Shown: positions 18,701 to 27,048, counted from the stretch's first letter. The stretch is DNA of 64,000 bases from Streptomyces flaveolus (GCF_000716535.1 NZ_JNWV01000001.1:233069-297068), one strand, 5' to 3'. A program made the numbers and translations. Notes: generated by a model not told the origin, from the letters alone.

Positions 18701-20646
18701 TCCGCGCCCTCGGCCGGAACCGCGGCACCCTCCTCGGCGGGTGCGGCGGCACGCCGCCGGCGCCGTCCGGTCGGCACGGGCGCCTCCGCCTCACCGGTGT
18801 CACCCGCGCCGGCCGCGTCACTGTCCAGGAAGGCGTCCGTGGAGGCCCGCCGGGCCCGCCGCCGGCCGGCACCGGCACCCTGTCCGGCCGCACCGGTGTC
18901 GTCCGCGCCGCCCTCACCGCCGTCCGGCACCCGCACCGCGACCGCCGTCCCGGCGGCACCGGCAGCTCCTGCCGCGACCGCGCCCGCCCCGCCGCCGAGC
19001 GGTACTTCGAGCACGTACGCGCTGCCGCTCATGCCCGGCACCTCGTGCGTCTGGAGCACACCGCCGTGGGCCCGCACGATCCCGCGCACGATCGGCTCGT
19101 GCACCGGGTCCCCGCCGGCGTACGGGCCGCGCACCTCGATCCGCGCGACCTCACCGCGCTGCGCCGCGGCCACGACCACGGTGTTGTCCAGGTAACCGCC
19201 CGCCGAGACGGGCGTGTTGCCGGTGGCGTCGACCCCGGCGACGTCCGCCACCAGATGCGCGAGCGCGGTGGCGAGCCGCTGCGGGTCGACCTCGGCCTCG
19301 ATGGGCGGCGCGTGGACGGCGAACTGCACGCGACCCGGCCCGATCAGCTCGACGGCCCCGTCCACACCCGCGGCGACGACGGCGTCCAGCATCACCTTCG
19401 TACGGGTGATGTCCTCGCCGCCCGCGTCCAGCCGCTGGTACCCGAGGACGTTGTCGATGAGGGTCGTGATGCGGGAGTAGCCGGCCGAGAGGTGGTGGAG
19501 CACCTGGTTGGCCTCGGGCCACAGCTGCCCCGCGTCGTCGGCGGCGAGCGCGGACAGCTCGCGGCGCAGCTCGTCCAGCGGCCCGCGCAGCGACTGCCCG
19601 AGCAGCGTGAGCAGCTGTTCGTGCCGCCCGGCGAGGGCCTCGTACCGGTCCTTCTCCCGCTCGGCGAGCGCCGCGTACCGCTCCTCGCCCGAGGCCAGTT
19701 CCTCCGCGTGCTTCTCGCGCAGCTCCTCGACCTCGGTGACGTGCTGCTGGCGCAGCGCGGTCAGGTCGGAGGCGTGTTCCTCGGAGAGCCGCTCCAGTTC
19801 CTCGGCGTGCGCCTTCTCCAGCGCGGCCTTCTCCTCCACCAGGGCGTCGTACGGCCGCCGGTCGGTGAAGGTCATCACGGCGCCGACGAGCTGGTCGCCG
19901 TCGCGCACCGGCGCGGTGGTCAGATCGACCGGCACCTTCTGGTCGCCCTTGGACCACAGCACCTGCCCGCGCACCCGGTGCTTGCGCCCGGAGCGCAGGG
20001 TGTCGGCGAGCGGGGACTCGTCGTACGGGAAGGGCGAGCCGTCGGCGCGGGAGTGCAGCACCAGCGTGTGCAGTTCCTTGCCGCCCAGCTCACCGGCCCG
20101 GTACCCCAGTATCTGGGCGGCGGCCGGATTGACGAGCACGATCCGTCCGTCGGTGTCGGTGCCCACGACACCTTCCGCGGCCGCCCGCAGGATCATCTCG
20201 GTCTGCCGCTGCGACCGGGCCAGCTCGGCCTCGGTGTCCACGGTCCCGGACAGGTCCCGGACCACGATCATCAGCAGCTCGTCGCCGGTGTAGCCGTAAC
20301 CGTCGTACGCCTGCTGCCCGTTCTCCAGGTTCGCGCTGGTGACCTCGACCGGGAACTCGGTCCCGTCGGTCCGCCGCGCGACCATCCGGGTGGGCTTGGT
20401 CCGGCCCCGCGGGTCCATGTGATCGGGCCGCCGCATGGAGCCGGGGATGAGCCGGGAGTCGAACTCGGGCAGCAGATCGAGCAGCCCGCGTCCCACGAGA
20501 GCCGTGCCGGGCGTCTCGAAGGCCTCCAGGGCGATGGTGTTGGCGTTGACGACGGTTCCGTTGGCGTTGACCAGGACCAACGCGTCCGGCAGCGCGTCGA
20601 GTATGGCTGCGAGGCGAGCAGCGCCTCGGGATGGCCTGCTGCTCAC
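15721..20646 (-). CDS. Giant PAS / degenerate histidine-kinase / response-regulator protein
   Basis: A 1641-residue cytoplasmic protein. In order: PAS domain 1 (about 10-125), PAS domain 2 (about 150-265), a charged coiled coil (about 265-345), a dimerisation helix region (about 345-420), a GHKL-like domain (about 420-560), a low-complexity linker of about 830 residues rich in Pro, Ala, Gly and Gln with repeated TGRRRR motifs, then two receiver-like domains (about 1405-1510 and 1515-1641). The H box is degenerate (LGQSLRGPLDELR, no phospho-histidine) and the N box reads AHLVADVAG without the key asparagines. The last receiver keeps an Asp in LVVMDLM. Start is ATG 20646. It may be a scaffold or sensor rather than a kinase. 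The family is recognised in Streptomyces but has no settled function. Confidence 0.85.
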   Translation of the reverse strand: MSSRPSRGAARLAAILDALPDALVLVNANGTVVNANTIALEAFETPGTALVGRGLLDLLPEFDSRLIPGSMRRPDHMDPRGRTKPTRMVARRTDGTEFPVEVTSANLENGQQAYDGYGYTGDELLMIVVRDLSGTVDTEAELARSQRQTEMILRAAAEGVVGTDTDGRIVLVNPAAAQILGYRAGELGGKELHTLVLHSRADGSPFPYDESPLADTLRSGRKHRVRGQVLWSKGDQKVPVDLTTAPVRDGDQLVGAVMTFTDRRPYDALVEEKAALEKAHAEELERLSEEHASDLTALRQQHVTEVEELREKHAEELASGEERYAALAEREKDRYEALAGRHEQLLTLLGQSLRGPLDELRRELSALAADDAGQLWPEANQVLHHLSAGYSRITTLIDNVLGYQRLDAGGEDITRTKVMLDAVVAAGVDGAVELIGPGRVQFAVHAPPIEAEVDPQRLATALAHLVADVAGVDATGNTPVSAGGYLDNTVVVAAAQRGEVARIEVRGPYAGGDPVHEPIVRGIVRAHGGVLQTHEVPGMSGSAYVLEVPLGGGAGAVAAGAAGAAGTAVAVRVPDGGEGGADDTGAAGQGAGAGRRRARRASTDAFLDSDAAGAGDTGEAEAPVPTGRRRRRAAAPAEEGAAVPAEGAESASGGTGRRRGRPAGNAEAGEGNAEGVSEGSVVTSAEQGAGAAASGTGLGGTVPPQGVPAPTGRRARRDSGAPQAALPPALPAAGGEPGAPAVPAEGGASVVPAQGGEAVPADGAQPTGRRRRALAAAAERAAAQEAGGARTVFALPPAEADRSPESPDSPDTPGAGAAVPVPPGGGMPAGPGAGVPVVPETGVPVAPGASAPVGPHAGAPAGAPVAPGAVAPTGPDAGVPVAPGAVAPVVPGAGPLPGQVQVPARMPVSVEGIAGDDGRHDAVPLDQAEDHTPPQPHPTSAPTGRRRRAVTQPAEAAQAMAPVTGQTPSQPLPAPPAPGQVPQGAAVPPAPGQGTPAHGVPAQGTAGQGTPVQAGPGAPAGQPAAQPQGAVPAGPGAQPGAVAPGTPGHPAPAAHGTLGQPTPAPAAPASATPAHGMPAQGAPAQAAVAQPVPPTQAPQPSAVSGQGTAPHLVPGQPSTPAAGTPVASPGALPLPAETGTGQVPAGARGAPATPVPPGGNPAAGVPQQWPGSGDTSGAGTPAPAPGAPAAAVPQQWPGTGDTSGAGTPSGGRPQRVAMPLPAEAAGGAPADPDSTQGRAISVRTLGQGVPFSRQAAQVQQPTATPPPHAPGGSGRRRKLGTRPDAGPTGQEPRPDQAARPHPSAETAPTHPAPTGQPSLGGQNSLGGQASLPHPSPAAPAPAPQPSLGGQARPAQGTEGGGRSYAIGAPEPDAAEGPEPLDGPGGAVEVADTPRPQPLDDELPPEPLDNPRRLLVWPAPDVTTQQALSDRGYRPVIVHSREEVDAQIAAFPAALFVDPLTGPITRTALQSLRQAAVAAEVPVLVTAGLGQATREAAYGADPAVLLKALAPRDSEQHPPRVLLIEEHAEIALALTSTLERRGMQVARAANDNDAVTLAGQFRPNLVVMDLMQVHRRRAGIVDWLRANGQLNRTPLVVYTAAVDPADLPRLASGETVLFLAERSTSGEVQSRIVDLLARIGTN

Positions 20647-20872
20647 GAGACGCCTTCCTCCCTGTTACCGCACCTTGCCGACCGCTCGGGCCATCTTGCC
20701 AACCGGCCCGCGACGTGTCACGCGAGGGAGTCTAAGGGCACGGGTCGCGTCGGCGGCGCCGGATGAGAGGGAGGTCCCACGAGGAAGTGACGGCGAACGG
20801 GTGACCGTATGCGTCGGCTCCCCGAGTCCTCCCCGGGACCTTTACGGAACCAATGCGTCCGCCCACTCCTCG

Positions 20873-21343
20873 CTACGCCGGTCCGCCCATGCCCGGCAGC
20901 AGGGGCACCATCCGGTCCCACCGCCCGGTCTCGCACCCGTCGCTGCGGTCGTAGGAGGCGTCGACCGGGCGCCCGGCCCAGGTCCCGGTGACCCGGGCGG
21001 TGGCCGGGCCGCCGTAGAGCATGGTGCAGGTGGTGCCGGGAGCGACCGGAGCGAAGGGGTCCCGCCCCCACCGTGTGTTCGCGTCGAGCACCCGGCAGGC
21101 CTCGGCGACGTCCGGATGCCGCCCGGCGCTGGGATGGCAGCGCACCTCGTACGTCCCGTCCCGCCCCGCCCCGGCGTGCCGGACCACGACGGTGAGGTGA
21201 TCACCCTGGTCCTCCGGCCGGACGGGCGGCGGCACGGCGCCGGCCGCGGCGGCGGGCACGGCGGTGAGGGGGACGAGGGAGGCGACGGCGGAGAGCGACG
21301 CGAACAGAAGGCGCCGCCCGGCGCCCGGCAGCACGGAATCCAT
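20873..21343 (-). CDS. SSI-family subtilisin inhibitor-like secreted protein
   Basis: A 156-residue precursor with a signal peptide (about 1-35, ASLVPLTAVPAAAAG) and an inhibitor domain of about 115 residues. Four cysteines (EVRCHP, AEACRV, TTCTML, DGCETG) match the two disulfides of Streptomyces subtilisin inhibitors. The reactive loop reads CTMLYGGP; in SSI the residue at this position is also Met, the P1 residue that favours subtilisin-like proteases. ATG 21343 is preceded by GGAAGGGG; the frame stays open upstream but that part is Arg-rich. These inhibitors control extracellular proteases during development. The N-terminal pro part is longer and more charged than usual. Confidence 0.85.
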   Translation of the reverse strand: MDSVLPGAGRRLLFASLSAVASLVPLTAVPAAAAGAVPPPVRPEDQGDHLTVVVRHAGAGRDGTYEVRCHPSAGRHPDVAEACRVLDANTRWGRDPFAPVAPGTTCTMLYGGPATARVTGTWAGRPVDASYDRSDGCETGRWDRMVPLLPGMGGPA

Positions 21344-21518
21344 GCCCCTTCCAACGCGGCCGCGCCCCAGACGTTGCGCCCGGCCCCCTGCCCTCCTCGT
21401 TTTCCTCTTTGCCCTGCGACCCGAGTGCCTAGTACCGTGGGGGGCGATTGGTGACACGGCGCTCGACTGTGTCATCATCTGCACGCACCACTCGCGCGCT
21501 CGCGTGAGCGGTTGTGCT

Positions 21519-21609
21519 GGAGGCGTCGCCTAGTCCGGTCTATGGCGCCGCACTGCTAATGCGGTTTGGGTCTTAAAGCCCATCGAGGGTTCAAATCCCT
21601 CCGCCTCCG
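21519..21609 (+). tRNA. tRNA-Ser(GCU)
   Basis: A 91-nt class II tRNA. The acceptor arms GGAGGCG (21519-21525) and CGCCTCC (21602-21608) pair fully, with discriminator G at 21609. The anticodon GCT is at 21555-21557 in the loop CTGCTAA, and there is a long variable arm. Confidence 0.97.
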
Positions 21610-21617
21610 CCCCGATC

Positions 21618-21650
21618 CCGAAGCCCCGGTCCCCAGGACCGGGGCTTCGG
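21618..21650 (+). terminator. Terminator after tRNA-Ser(GCU)
   Basis: A 15-bp perfect stem, 21618-21632 with 21636-21650, has a 3-nt loop and lies 8 nt after the tRNA. Confidence 0.85.
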
Positions 21651-21813
21651 CGTTCACCGGACTCTGTCGCCCGTCGGCACTCCGGGGGCGTTTTCGCAGG
21701 TCGCAAGGGGTGTGCGGATCGGATTTCACATGACGGCGGCAGTCATGTAATGTTCTTCCTGTCGCCGCGAGCGGGCCGAAAGGACCGGGAGCGGGGGCGA
21801 AACAAAAGAACAA

Positions 21814-21886
21814 GCACTCGTAGCTTAACGGATAGAGCATCTGACTACGGATCAGAAGGTTGCAGGTTCGAATCCTGCCGAGTGCG
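21814..21886 (+). tRNA. tRNA-Arg(ACG)
   Basis: A 73-nt tRNA. The acceptor arms GCACTCG (21814-21820) and CGAGTGC (21879-21885) pair, with discriminator G at 21886. The anticodon ACG is at 21847-21849 in the loop CTACGGA, and the T-loop is TTCGAAT. The genes downstream are more variable than those upstream. Confidence 0.97.
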
Positions 21887-21894
21887 CAGCACAC

Positions 21895-21928
21895 CAGAGG
21901 CCCTGTGGATCACTCCACAGGGCCTCTG
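21895..21928 (+). terminator. Terminator after tRNA-Arg(ACG)
   Basis: A 15-bp perfect stem, 21895-21909 with 21914-21928, has a TCAC loop and lies 8 nt after the tRNA. Confidence 0.85.
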
Positions 21929-22110
21929 CCGTCGTCATCGTCGGGAGGGGTGATCATGCACGGATCGAGTACCACGACGATCTGCATGCCCCCAAGCCCG
22001 GCGATCTTGTCCTGCGGCGTCCGCGGTGGTCACTGACGACTGGCGATCTCGGACGCATCCACGGAGCCGCGATTCCTCCGGCGGGGGAGCCGGCCGGGCT
22101 GCCCTGCTTG

Positions 22111-23241
22111 TCAGGGAGCCGGGCCAAGTACCTCGTCGGCGCTGCGCGGCTCTGTTCGCGGCTGTTGGTTGAGCTTGTGGCGGGCGATGGAGGAGTGGCG
22201 GTAGACCTCTTTGCGGGCCCGCATGATTTCGCCGAGGGGGGCGTGCTCGGCGGTGACCCTCCAGGGTGTGAAGGACAGTGAGTCCATCTTCGCCAGGTTC
22301 TCCGGGCCGGAGATGTCCTGCTGCGGGAGCCGCAGCCTGGCCACGGTGACGGACGGGGACAGCTTCTCGGGCCACTCCACGGTGGTGTCCTGCACCGGCA
22401 TGCGTTCCAGGTCGGTGCAGAGCTGGACCTGGATGTCGAAGGTGTAGGGCCGCTCCTGCAACTCGGCCTGGAGGGCCGGTCGGAAGACCTCCTGCGCGGA
22501 GGACGGGTCGATGGCGCGTCGGACCACGGCGGCGGCACAGTCCGGGTCGGGGGTGATGCGCACCTTGGCGATGTAGTCGCCGTGCCTGACGGCGCCCATC
22601 GTCCAGTAGCTCGACAGGAGCAGGTTCGCCGGAGGGGTTTTCGACAGGCGGAGGAAGGCCAGGAACTCGTCCCATGCCCAGTTGTCCTGGTCCAGTGTCC
22701 CCTTGCCGGTCACGAACTCGGTGAAGAAGCGGTGCGCGCCGGGTCGGCCCTGGGAGAAGTAGGCCGGCGCGTCCAGGAACAGTTCCTGGATGAAGAGGTA
22801 GTGCTCGACCGTGTTGCAGAAGAAGATCGGTCCGTTGATGTTGGCGTAATCGAAGGTGCCCGTGTCCGGTTCGTCTTCCAGCAGGGTCGGGCCGGGGATG
22901 TCGAACATCTTCAGTGCCAGTCCGGTGGCGGCGCCCAGTCGCGCGTCGGCTCCGGCGTGCGGCGAGCCGTTGGAGAAGCGGATGAGCGCATCGTGGGTTC
23001 CGGGCGTCGCGTAGATGCCCTGGGCGTACTCGGGGGGCAGCCCGTCCAGGATCTCGACTTCCCCGCGGATCAGTCCGTATCCCTTGGCGTGGGCGTCGCG
23101 CAGGGCCTGTCCGGTGCCGCCGGCCTCGACGGACTCGGCGACGTAGTTCTCGGTCTTCTCGATCACCGTCTGCACGTGCTGGTCGAAGTCCGGGTCCTGC
23201 ACCTCGACGTCAGGCGTGTAGCGGACGAACTGTGCTGCCAT
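22111..23241 (-). CDS. Catalase-like heme protein
   Basis: A 376-residue protein of the catalase superfamily, shorter than true catalases (about 480-700 residues). The distal heme segment is present: RDAHAKGYGLIRGEVEI contains the HAKG motif with the catalytic histidine, followed by LIRFSNGSPH. The classical proximal motif with the heme-ligating Tyr near RLFSYxDTHRHR is not seen; a Tyr in ARKEVYRHSSIARH near residue 350 may serve. Such small members act on lipid or organic peroxides, as in allene-oxide-synthase-like proteins, rather than as bulk catalases. It starts at ATG 23241 and is last in a three-gene group with a DyP peroxidase (54 nt upstream) and an unknown protein. There is no signal peptide. 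Confidence 0.82.
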   Translation of the reverse strand: MAAQFVRYTPDVEVQDPDFDQHVQTVIEKTENYVAESVEAGGTGQALRDAHAKGYGLIRGEVEILDGLPPEYAQGIYATPGTHDALIRFSNGSPHAGADARLGAATGLALKMFDIPGPTLLEDEPDTGTFDYANINGPIFFCNTVEHYLFIQELFLDAPAYFSQGRPGAHRFFTEFVTGKGTLDQDNWAWDEFLAFLRLSKTPPANLLLSSYWTMGAVRHGDYIAKVRITPDPDCAAAVVRRAIDPSSAQEVFRPALQAELQERPYTFDIQVQLCTDLERMPVQDTTVEWPEKLSPSVTVARLRLPQQDISGPENLAKMDSLSFTPWRVTAEHAPLGEIMRARKEVYRHSSIARHKLNQQPRTEPRSADEVLGPAP

Positions 23242-23295
23242 GACTTCGACCTCTCCTCGGAGAGCGAGATCGGGCCTCAGGGACGGGGTTTCCCT

Positions 23296-24648
23296 TCAGT
23301 CCTCCAGTTCGGCGAGCCAGCGCAGGGCCCGCAACCCCGGTACGAAGCAGTACTCACCGCCGCGGGTGAGTACGAAGCTGGGCAGGTTCCGCAGGCGGCG
23401 CCGGACCGGCTTGCCGGGAATGGTGGCGTTGCCGGTCCCGTCGTGATGGCCGGCCACCGGGTCCTGCTCGCCGGGGTAGCCGATGAAATTGCCGTCGTTG
23501 ACCCATTCGGACTTGATGAACTCAAACTGTCGTTCGAGGTGGGCCCCGATGAAGACTCCCACCAGGCCCCGGTCGGCACCGTCGTCCTCCAGCACCCCCT
23601 CGGGGAGCGGCGGACCGTAGGTGGTGCCGCGGCGGATGATCCGGTGCATCCGTGCGTCGCCGATGATGGTGGCGTCGCGGGGGTTGTTCCGACGGATGTG
23701 CGCGCCGGCGGGGCAGCGCAGGCCGCGGTCGTCGTGCTCCCGGTACAGGAAGTTGTTGACGCGCTGCGGGTCCGCCGCCAGGTCCGGGTCGTCGTGCTCC
23801 GGCGTCAGGGTCAGTGGCGCGCCACTCGGCCAGCGTCCGACCATTTTCGCCGCCAGGAGTGCTTCCTCCTCGGCGTTGGAGCTGTTGGCGCGCAGGTACC
23901 GCCGCCAGGCCGCCACGTTGGTGTGGATCTTGCGAACGGCCACGTAGGTTCCGTTGCGCCCCAGCACATCGGGGCTGGGCATGGGCGGCACATTGCCGGT
24001 TTCATCCGGATAGCCGAGGATGAACTCGCCGGCCTTGATGGGGGCTTCCTGCGGATTGGAGCCCGGCAGCCCGACACCCTCGATGTTCGGATGGCTGATG
24101 CCGTCCCGGAAGCCGAACGTGGTCCGTCCGGTCGGGAGCTGGTGGACGTCCTGTTCCCAGATCACCTGGACACCGGGGGTTTCCCGGTAGGCGACTTGGG
24201 CCTGCTCCAGTTCCCGTTCGAGTTGCGCCGTGTCTGAGGCGAGGGCGCTCAACGCGATGTGGACGTCGCCCGTCCCGAAAGGTTTCTCCCAGTGGGCCGG
24301 GGCATTTTCGCCCACGTCACCGATCAGTTCCGCCCGGGCGGCCATGCCCTCACGGAACGCCCGCGGAAAGCTGTCCAGCGACTCCTGGGGCACCCCGAGG
24401 GCCCTCAGTCCCTGATGGGTGAGCGCCACGGCCACCCAGGCGTCCCGGCTCCGGTCCACGTTCGGCAGGCCGCCCGAGGTCAGCGGCAGCAGCCGCCGCA
24501 GCAGGGCGCGTCCGGCGTGGCGGTCGTCGACACGCAGGAAGACGAACTTCCCCTCGTAGGGGACGGGTCGCGGGCGCAGCGCCCCGCTCTGGACGTCCTC
24601 GATTTCGACGCGTACACCGGTCGCGCTGCCGCTGTCTGCCGTGCTCAT
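23296..24648 (-). CDS. Dye-decolourising (DyP-type) peroxidase
   Basis: A 450-residue heme peroxidase. The family GxxDG motif is seen in TTFGFRDGISHPNIEG (about residue 185-200), whose Asp is catalytic. The proximal heme histidine is probably in CPAGAHIRRNNPRD (about residue 320), followed by conserved Arg residues. Length and motifs fit the large P- or D-type group rather than the Tat-exported I-type, and there is no Tat or Sec signal, so the enzyme is cytoplasmic. The start is ATG 24648 (MSTADSG); the frame extends 30 codons upstream but lacks a ribosome binding site. It lies between the catalase-like gene and an unknown gene in one leftward group. Confidence 0.9.
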   Translation of the reverse strand: MSTADSGSATGVRVEIEDVQSGALRPRPVPYEGKFVFLRVDDRHAGRALLRRLLPLTSGGLPNVDRSRDAWVAVALTHQGLRALGVPQESLDSFPRAFREGMAARAELIGDVGENAPAHWEKPFGTGDVHIALSALASDTAQLERELEQAQVAYRETPGVQVIWEQDVHQLPTGRTTFGFRDGISHPNIEGVGLPGSNPQEAPIKAGEFILGYPDETGNVPPMPSPDVLGRNGTYVAVRKIHTNVAAWRRYLRANSSNAEEEALLAAKMVGRWPSGAPLTLTPEHDDPDLAADPQRVNNFLYREHDDRGLRCPAGAHIRRNNPRDATIIGDARMHRIIRRGTTYGPPLPEGVLEDDGADRGLVGVFIGAHLERQFEFIKSEWVNDGNFIGYPGEQDPVAGHHDGTGNATIPGKPVRRRLRNLPSFVLTRGGEYCFVPGLRALRWLAELED

Positions 24649-24766
24649 GATCGTGTGCGCCTCCGCATCGGTTCCTGTCCGGACAGCTCCGCAGAGGCTG
24701 GTTCGCGCTCGCCGACGCTGTTTTACCGAGGTGGGCACAGGCCTGCGGGGCAGCTGTGCCCGGTTT

Positions 24767-25357
24767 CTAGGCCGAGGCTTCTTCCAGCAGCTTCCGGAAG
24801 GCAGGCGTGTTCACCAGATCCTCGTTGGCCGGGTTCTCCAGCGCCGCGCGGAACTCGGGGGTGTCCAGTACTTCTTCGAACGCCTCCTCCACGCGGTGGT
24901 CCTTGTAGATCTGCTGAACGGTCAGGTCGGGATAGGCGCTGACGAAAACACTCGCGGGCGCCTGGTGAGCGATGAACCAGTCCTTCACCCGGGGATCTTT
25001 GACACCGGGGAATCCCACGCTGTGCGAGAAGACCTTGTCGAAGCGCTCTCCGACCACCGTCTTGGCGAAGTCGTCGATGTACGCGTCCCACGAGCCGTCG
25101 AAGACGCTGGCGAACATGAACCGGGTGTCGTTGTCGAAGATCACGTGCCGTGCGTCATGCAGGGTGCCGATCTGGCGCACCGCCGCGTGGACCCTGTCGG
25201 CCTCCGCCGCGTCGGCCATTGCGGCGAGGTCCTTTCGCAACGCGTCCGCATGACCGGGCTTGATCTCGGTGTACACGGTGAACTCGCTGCAGACCCCGTC
25301 CGACCTGCCCGGACGCTCGGGGTGAGCCGACTGATTCGCTCGTGCCGATGCAGTCAT
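24767..25357 (-). CDS. Unknown protein, first gene of the peroxidase group
   Basis: A 196-residue soluble protein. The segment SEFTVYTEIKPGHADALRKD opens an alpha/beta fold resembling ferredoxin-like or Dabb-type barrels (about residues 25-130). A helical C-terminus follows, with VEEAFEEVLDTPEFRAALEN. A histidine pair (GTLHDARHVIF) sits in the first half. I do not recognise a named family with certainty. It starts at ATG 25357, is the most upstream gene of the three-gene leftward group, and lies 118 nt before the DyP peroxidase. Its place next to two heme enzymes suggests a role in peroxide or heme handling; that is inference. Confidence 0.72.
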   Translation of the reverse strand: MTASARANQSAHPERPGRSDGVCSEFTVYTEIKPGHADALRKDLAAMADAAEADRVHAAVRQIGTLHDARHVIFDNDTRFMFASVFDGSWDAYIDDFAKTVVGERFDKVFSHSVGFPGVKDPRVKDWFIAHQAPASVFVSAYPDLTVQQIYKDHRVEEAFEEVLDTPEFRAALENPANEDLVNTPAFRKLLEEASA

Positions 25358-25723
25358 CGTGGGACTCCCCTGCCACGGATCGGTGTGAGGGTCACCAAGC
25401 ACCCGAACCCAAGGCGCCATCGCCCTCACCCTTCCATCCTCACCACCGGATGCGCAGCCTCGCATCTCGGCCGCCGATGACCGCGGTACGAGTCGAAGCT
25501 GCCGAGGACAGATCGAGCCGGGCGCAGGAAGATGGGACTGGGCCGTGCCTGCCGAGCACGGGGCCGTCACCTCCTCGGTCTGCCGTTCCCACGCGTCCGT
25601 GAAGCCGCGGCGCAACCTTTCGCACGAGAACCCCCGCGCCGGGCAGGCGGCCGGGGCACTCCTTCCCCCCGCCGGACCATTGCTCAACGGGACCGCCACC
25701 CTGACCCCCAGCTGGAGGCAGCC

Positions 25724-26401
25724 ATGGGCGCAGTTCTTGGTGACGTGCTGGGTTTCGCGGCCGGCGTCGCGATCAGCCCGCTTCCGGTCATCGCCGTCAT
25801 CCTCATCCTCGCCACGCCACGGGGACGTCTCAACGGCATCCTCTTCACCGTCGGCTGGATCCTCGGACTATCGGCACTGGGCGCCGTGATGCTGGCGGTC
25901 GCCTCCCCAGCGGGTGCTTCCGCGCACAAGCACCCGGCCACCTGGGTAGGGGCCCTCAAGCTCGCTCTCGGCCTGCTCCTCCTCTTCTTCGGTGCCCGGC
26001 AGTGGCGGCGGCGTCCGAAGGATCCCTCGCAGGCGAAGCTGCCGAAGTGGATGGGCGCGATCGACCGCCTCACGCCGGTCAAGGTCTTCGGACTCGGCAC
26101 GGCCCTGGCCGCGCTCAACGCCAAGAACGCCCCGCTGACCATCGCTGCGGGGGCCGCCATCGGTTCGGCCGGTCTTCCGGTCGGGCAGCAGATCGCATCA
26201 CTGGCGATCTTCGTCGTGATCGCCACGCTCGGCCTGCTGGTCCCGCTCGGCGTCTTCCTCCTCGGAGGAGAGCGGGCCAGGACCACGCTGGGGAACTGGA
26301 AGGACTGGGCAGCTCAGCACAATGTCGCCGTGATGGCCGTCCTGTTCTTCGTTCTCGGGCTGAAACTAGTCGGGGACGGCATCTCCGTCATCACCTCCTG
26401 A
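25724..26401 (+). CDS. GAP-family membrane protein (Sap/sulfolipid-addressing type)
   Basis: A 225-residue integral membrane protein with about six transmembrane helices. It resembles the GAP/Sap family, in which mycobacterial members help move glycolipids or peptidolipids across the membrane. Features are AISPLPVIAVILILATPRGR in the first helix pair, ARQWRRRPKD as a cytoplasmic loop, and the central GTALAALNAKNAPLTIAAG motif. ATG 25724 follows GGAGG. The upstream region of 366 nt is shared with the divergent peroxidase group. Substrate is unknown; the LysE-like fold of the family suggests export. Confidence 0.82.
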   Translation: MGAVLGDVLGFAAGVAISPLPVIAVILILATPRGRLNGILFTVGWILGLSALGAVMLAVASPAGASAHKHPATWVGALKLALGLLLLFFGARQWRRRPKDPSQAKLPKWMGAIDRLTPVKVFGLGTALAALNAKNAPLTIAAGAAIGSAGLPVGQQIASLAIFVVIATLGLLVPLGVFLLGGERARTTLGNWKDWAAQHNVAVMAVLFFVLGLKLVGDGISVITS

Positions 26402-26499
26402 CGGCCCCGTGCCGGGCGTGCCGTCCGATCACGGCAATGACGGCACACGGACGCGCCTGATCCCGTATCACTCCGGTGCCTTCGGCGCCTCCCCGGGAG

Positions 26500-26991
26500 T
26501 CAGCACTCCTCGGCGGGGTCGTCGCGGTTCAGCTTCTCCAGGTATTCGTGGGCCAGGGCCGTGGCGCGGGTGAACCAGTCGGTGATGATCGCCAGTTCCT
26601 CCGGTGAGTAGTCGGAGAAGAGGGCCGTCAGGCGCTTGTAGTGGCCCGCGTACACCGCCTCGACGCGGGTGACGGCGTCCGGCACGGCGGCCACGCGGAC
26701 CCGGCGGCGGTCGGTGGGGTCGGGGCGGCGGGTGACGTAGCCGGCGCGTTCGAGGCGGTTGAGGATGCCGGTCACCGCGCCCGTGGTGACGTGGGCGCGG
26801 GCCGCGAGGTCGCCCGCCGTCAGCAGATCGTCGCCGGCCTCCAGGACGAAGGCGAAACAGGTCAGGTCCGTGACGTTCAGGCCCAGCCGCCGGGCCAGCT
26901 CCTGCTGTCCGATGAGGTGGGCGGCGATGAGGTGGTCCATCGCCGACAGCGCCTGGGCCGGGGTGGCGGGCGGGCGCGGCGTGCCGTGCAT
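26500..26991 (-). CDS. MarR-family transcriptional regulator
   Basis: A 163-residue winged-helix regulator. The DNA-binding part is at about residues 45-110: LLTAGDLAARAHVTTGAVTG for the recognition helix region and RPDPTDRRRVRV for the wing. The long terminal helices mediate dimerisation. It starts at ATG 26991. Upstream, at 27004-27048, two near-identical 13-bp boxes probably bind this protein and repress both its own gene and the divergent HGxxPAAW-type gene at 27080. Its ligand is unknown. Confidence 0.87.
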   Translation of the reverse strand: MHGTPRPPATPAQALSAMDHLIAAHLIGQQELARRLGLNVTDLTCFAFVLEAGDDLLTAGDLAARAHVTTGAVTGILNRLERAGYVTRRPDPTDRRRVRVAAVPDAVTRVEAVYAGHYKRLTALFSDYSPEELAIITDWFTRATALAHEYLEKLNRDDPAEEC

Positions 26992-27003
26992 CTTTCGGAA
27001 TCC

Positions 27004-27048
27004 CTTAGTTCGTGAGATATTCGGGTTGTAAATTTCTTAGCCCGTGAG
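27004..27048. promoter_or_regulatory. Two direct 13-bp boxes between divergent genes
   Basis: CTTAGTTCGTGAG (27004-27016) and CTTAGCCCGTGAG (27036-27048) agree at 11 of 13 positions and are 32 bp apart, near three helical turns. They lie in an AT-rich gap between the MarR gene and a small membrane-protein gene. They are candidate MarR operators. Confidence 0.5.

Noticed and set aside
16648..20766. A 1372-codon open frame on the plus strand opposite the giant PAS protein
   Set aside because: It is a shadow of the GC-rich PAS gene: Arg/Gly-rich with no domain, and third-position GC bias fits the minus strand.
21750..21953. A short open frame covering tRNA-Arg(ACG)
   Set aside because: It overlaps a well-folded tRNA and its terminator, so it is not a protein gene.
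21935..22110. Possible gene fragment just after the tRNA-Arg terminator
   Set aside because: Plus-strand frames such as HDDLHAPKPGDLVLRR look protein-like for a few codons but have no start site and no recognised family, so I could not support a remnant.
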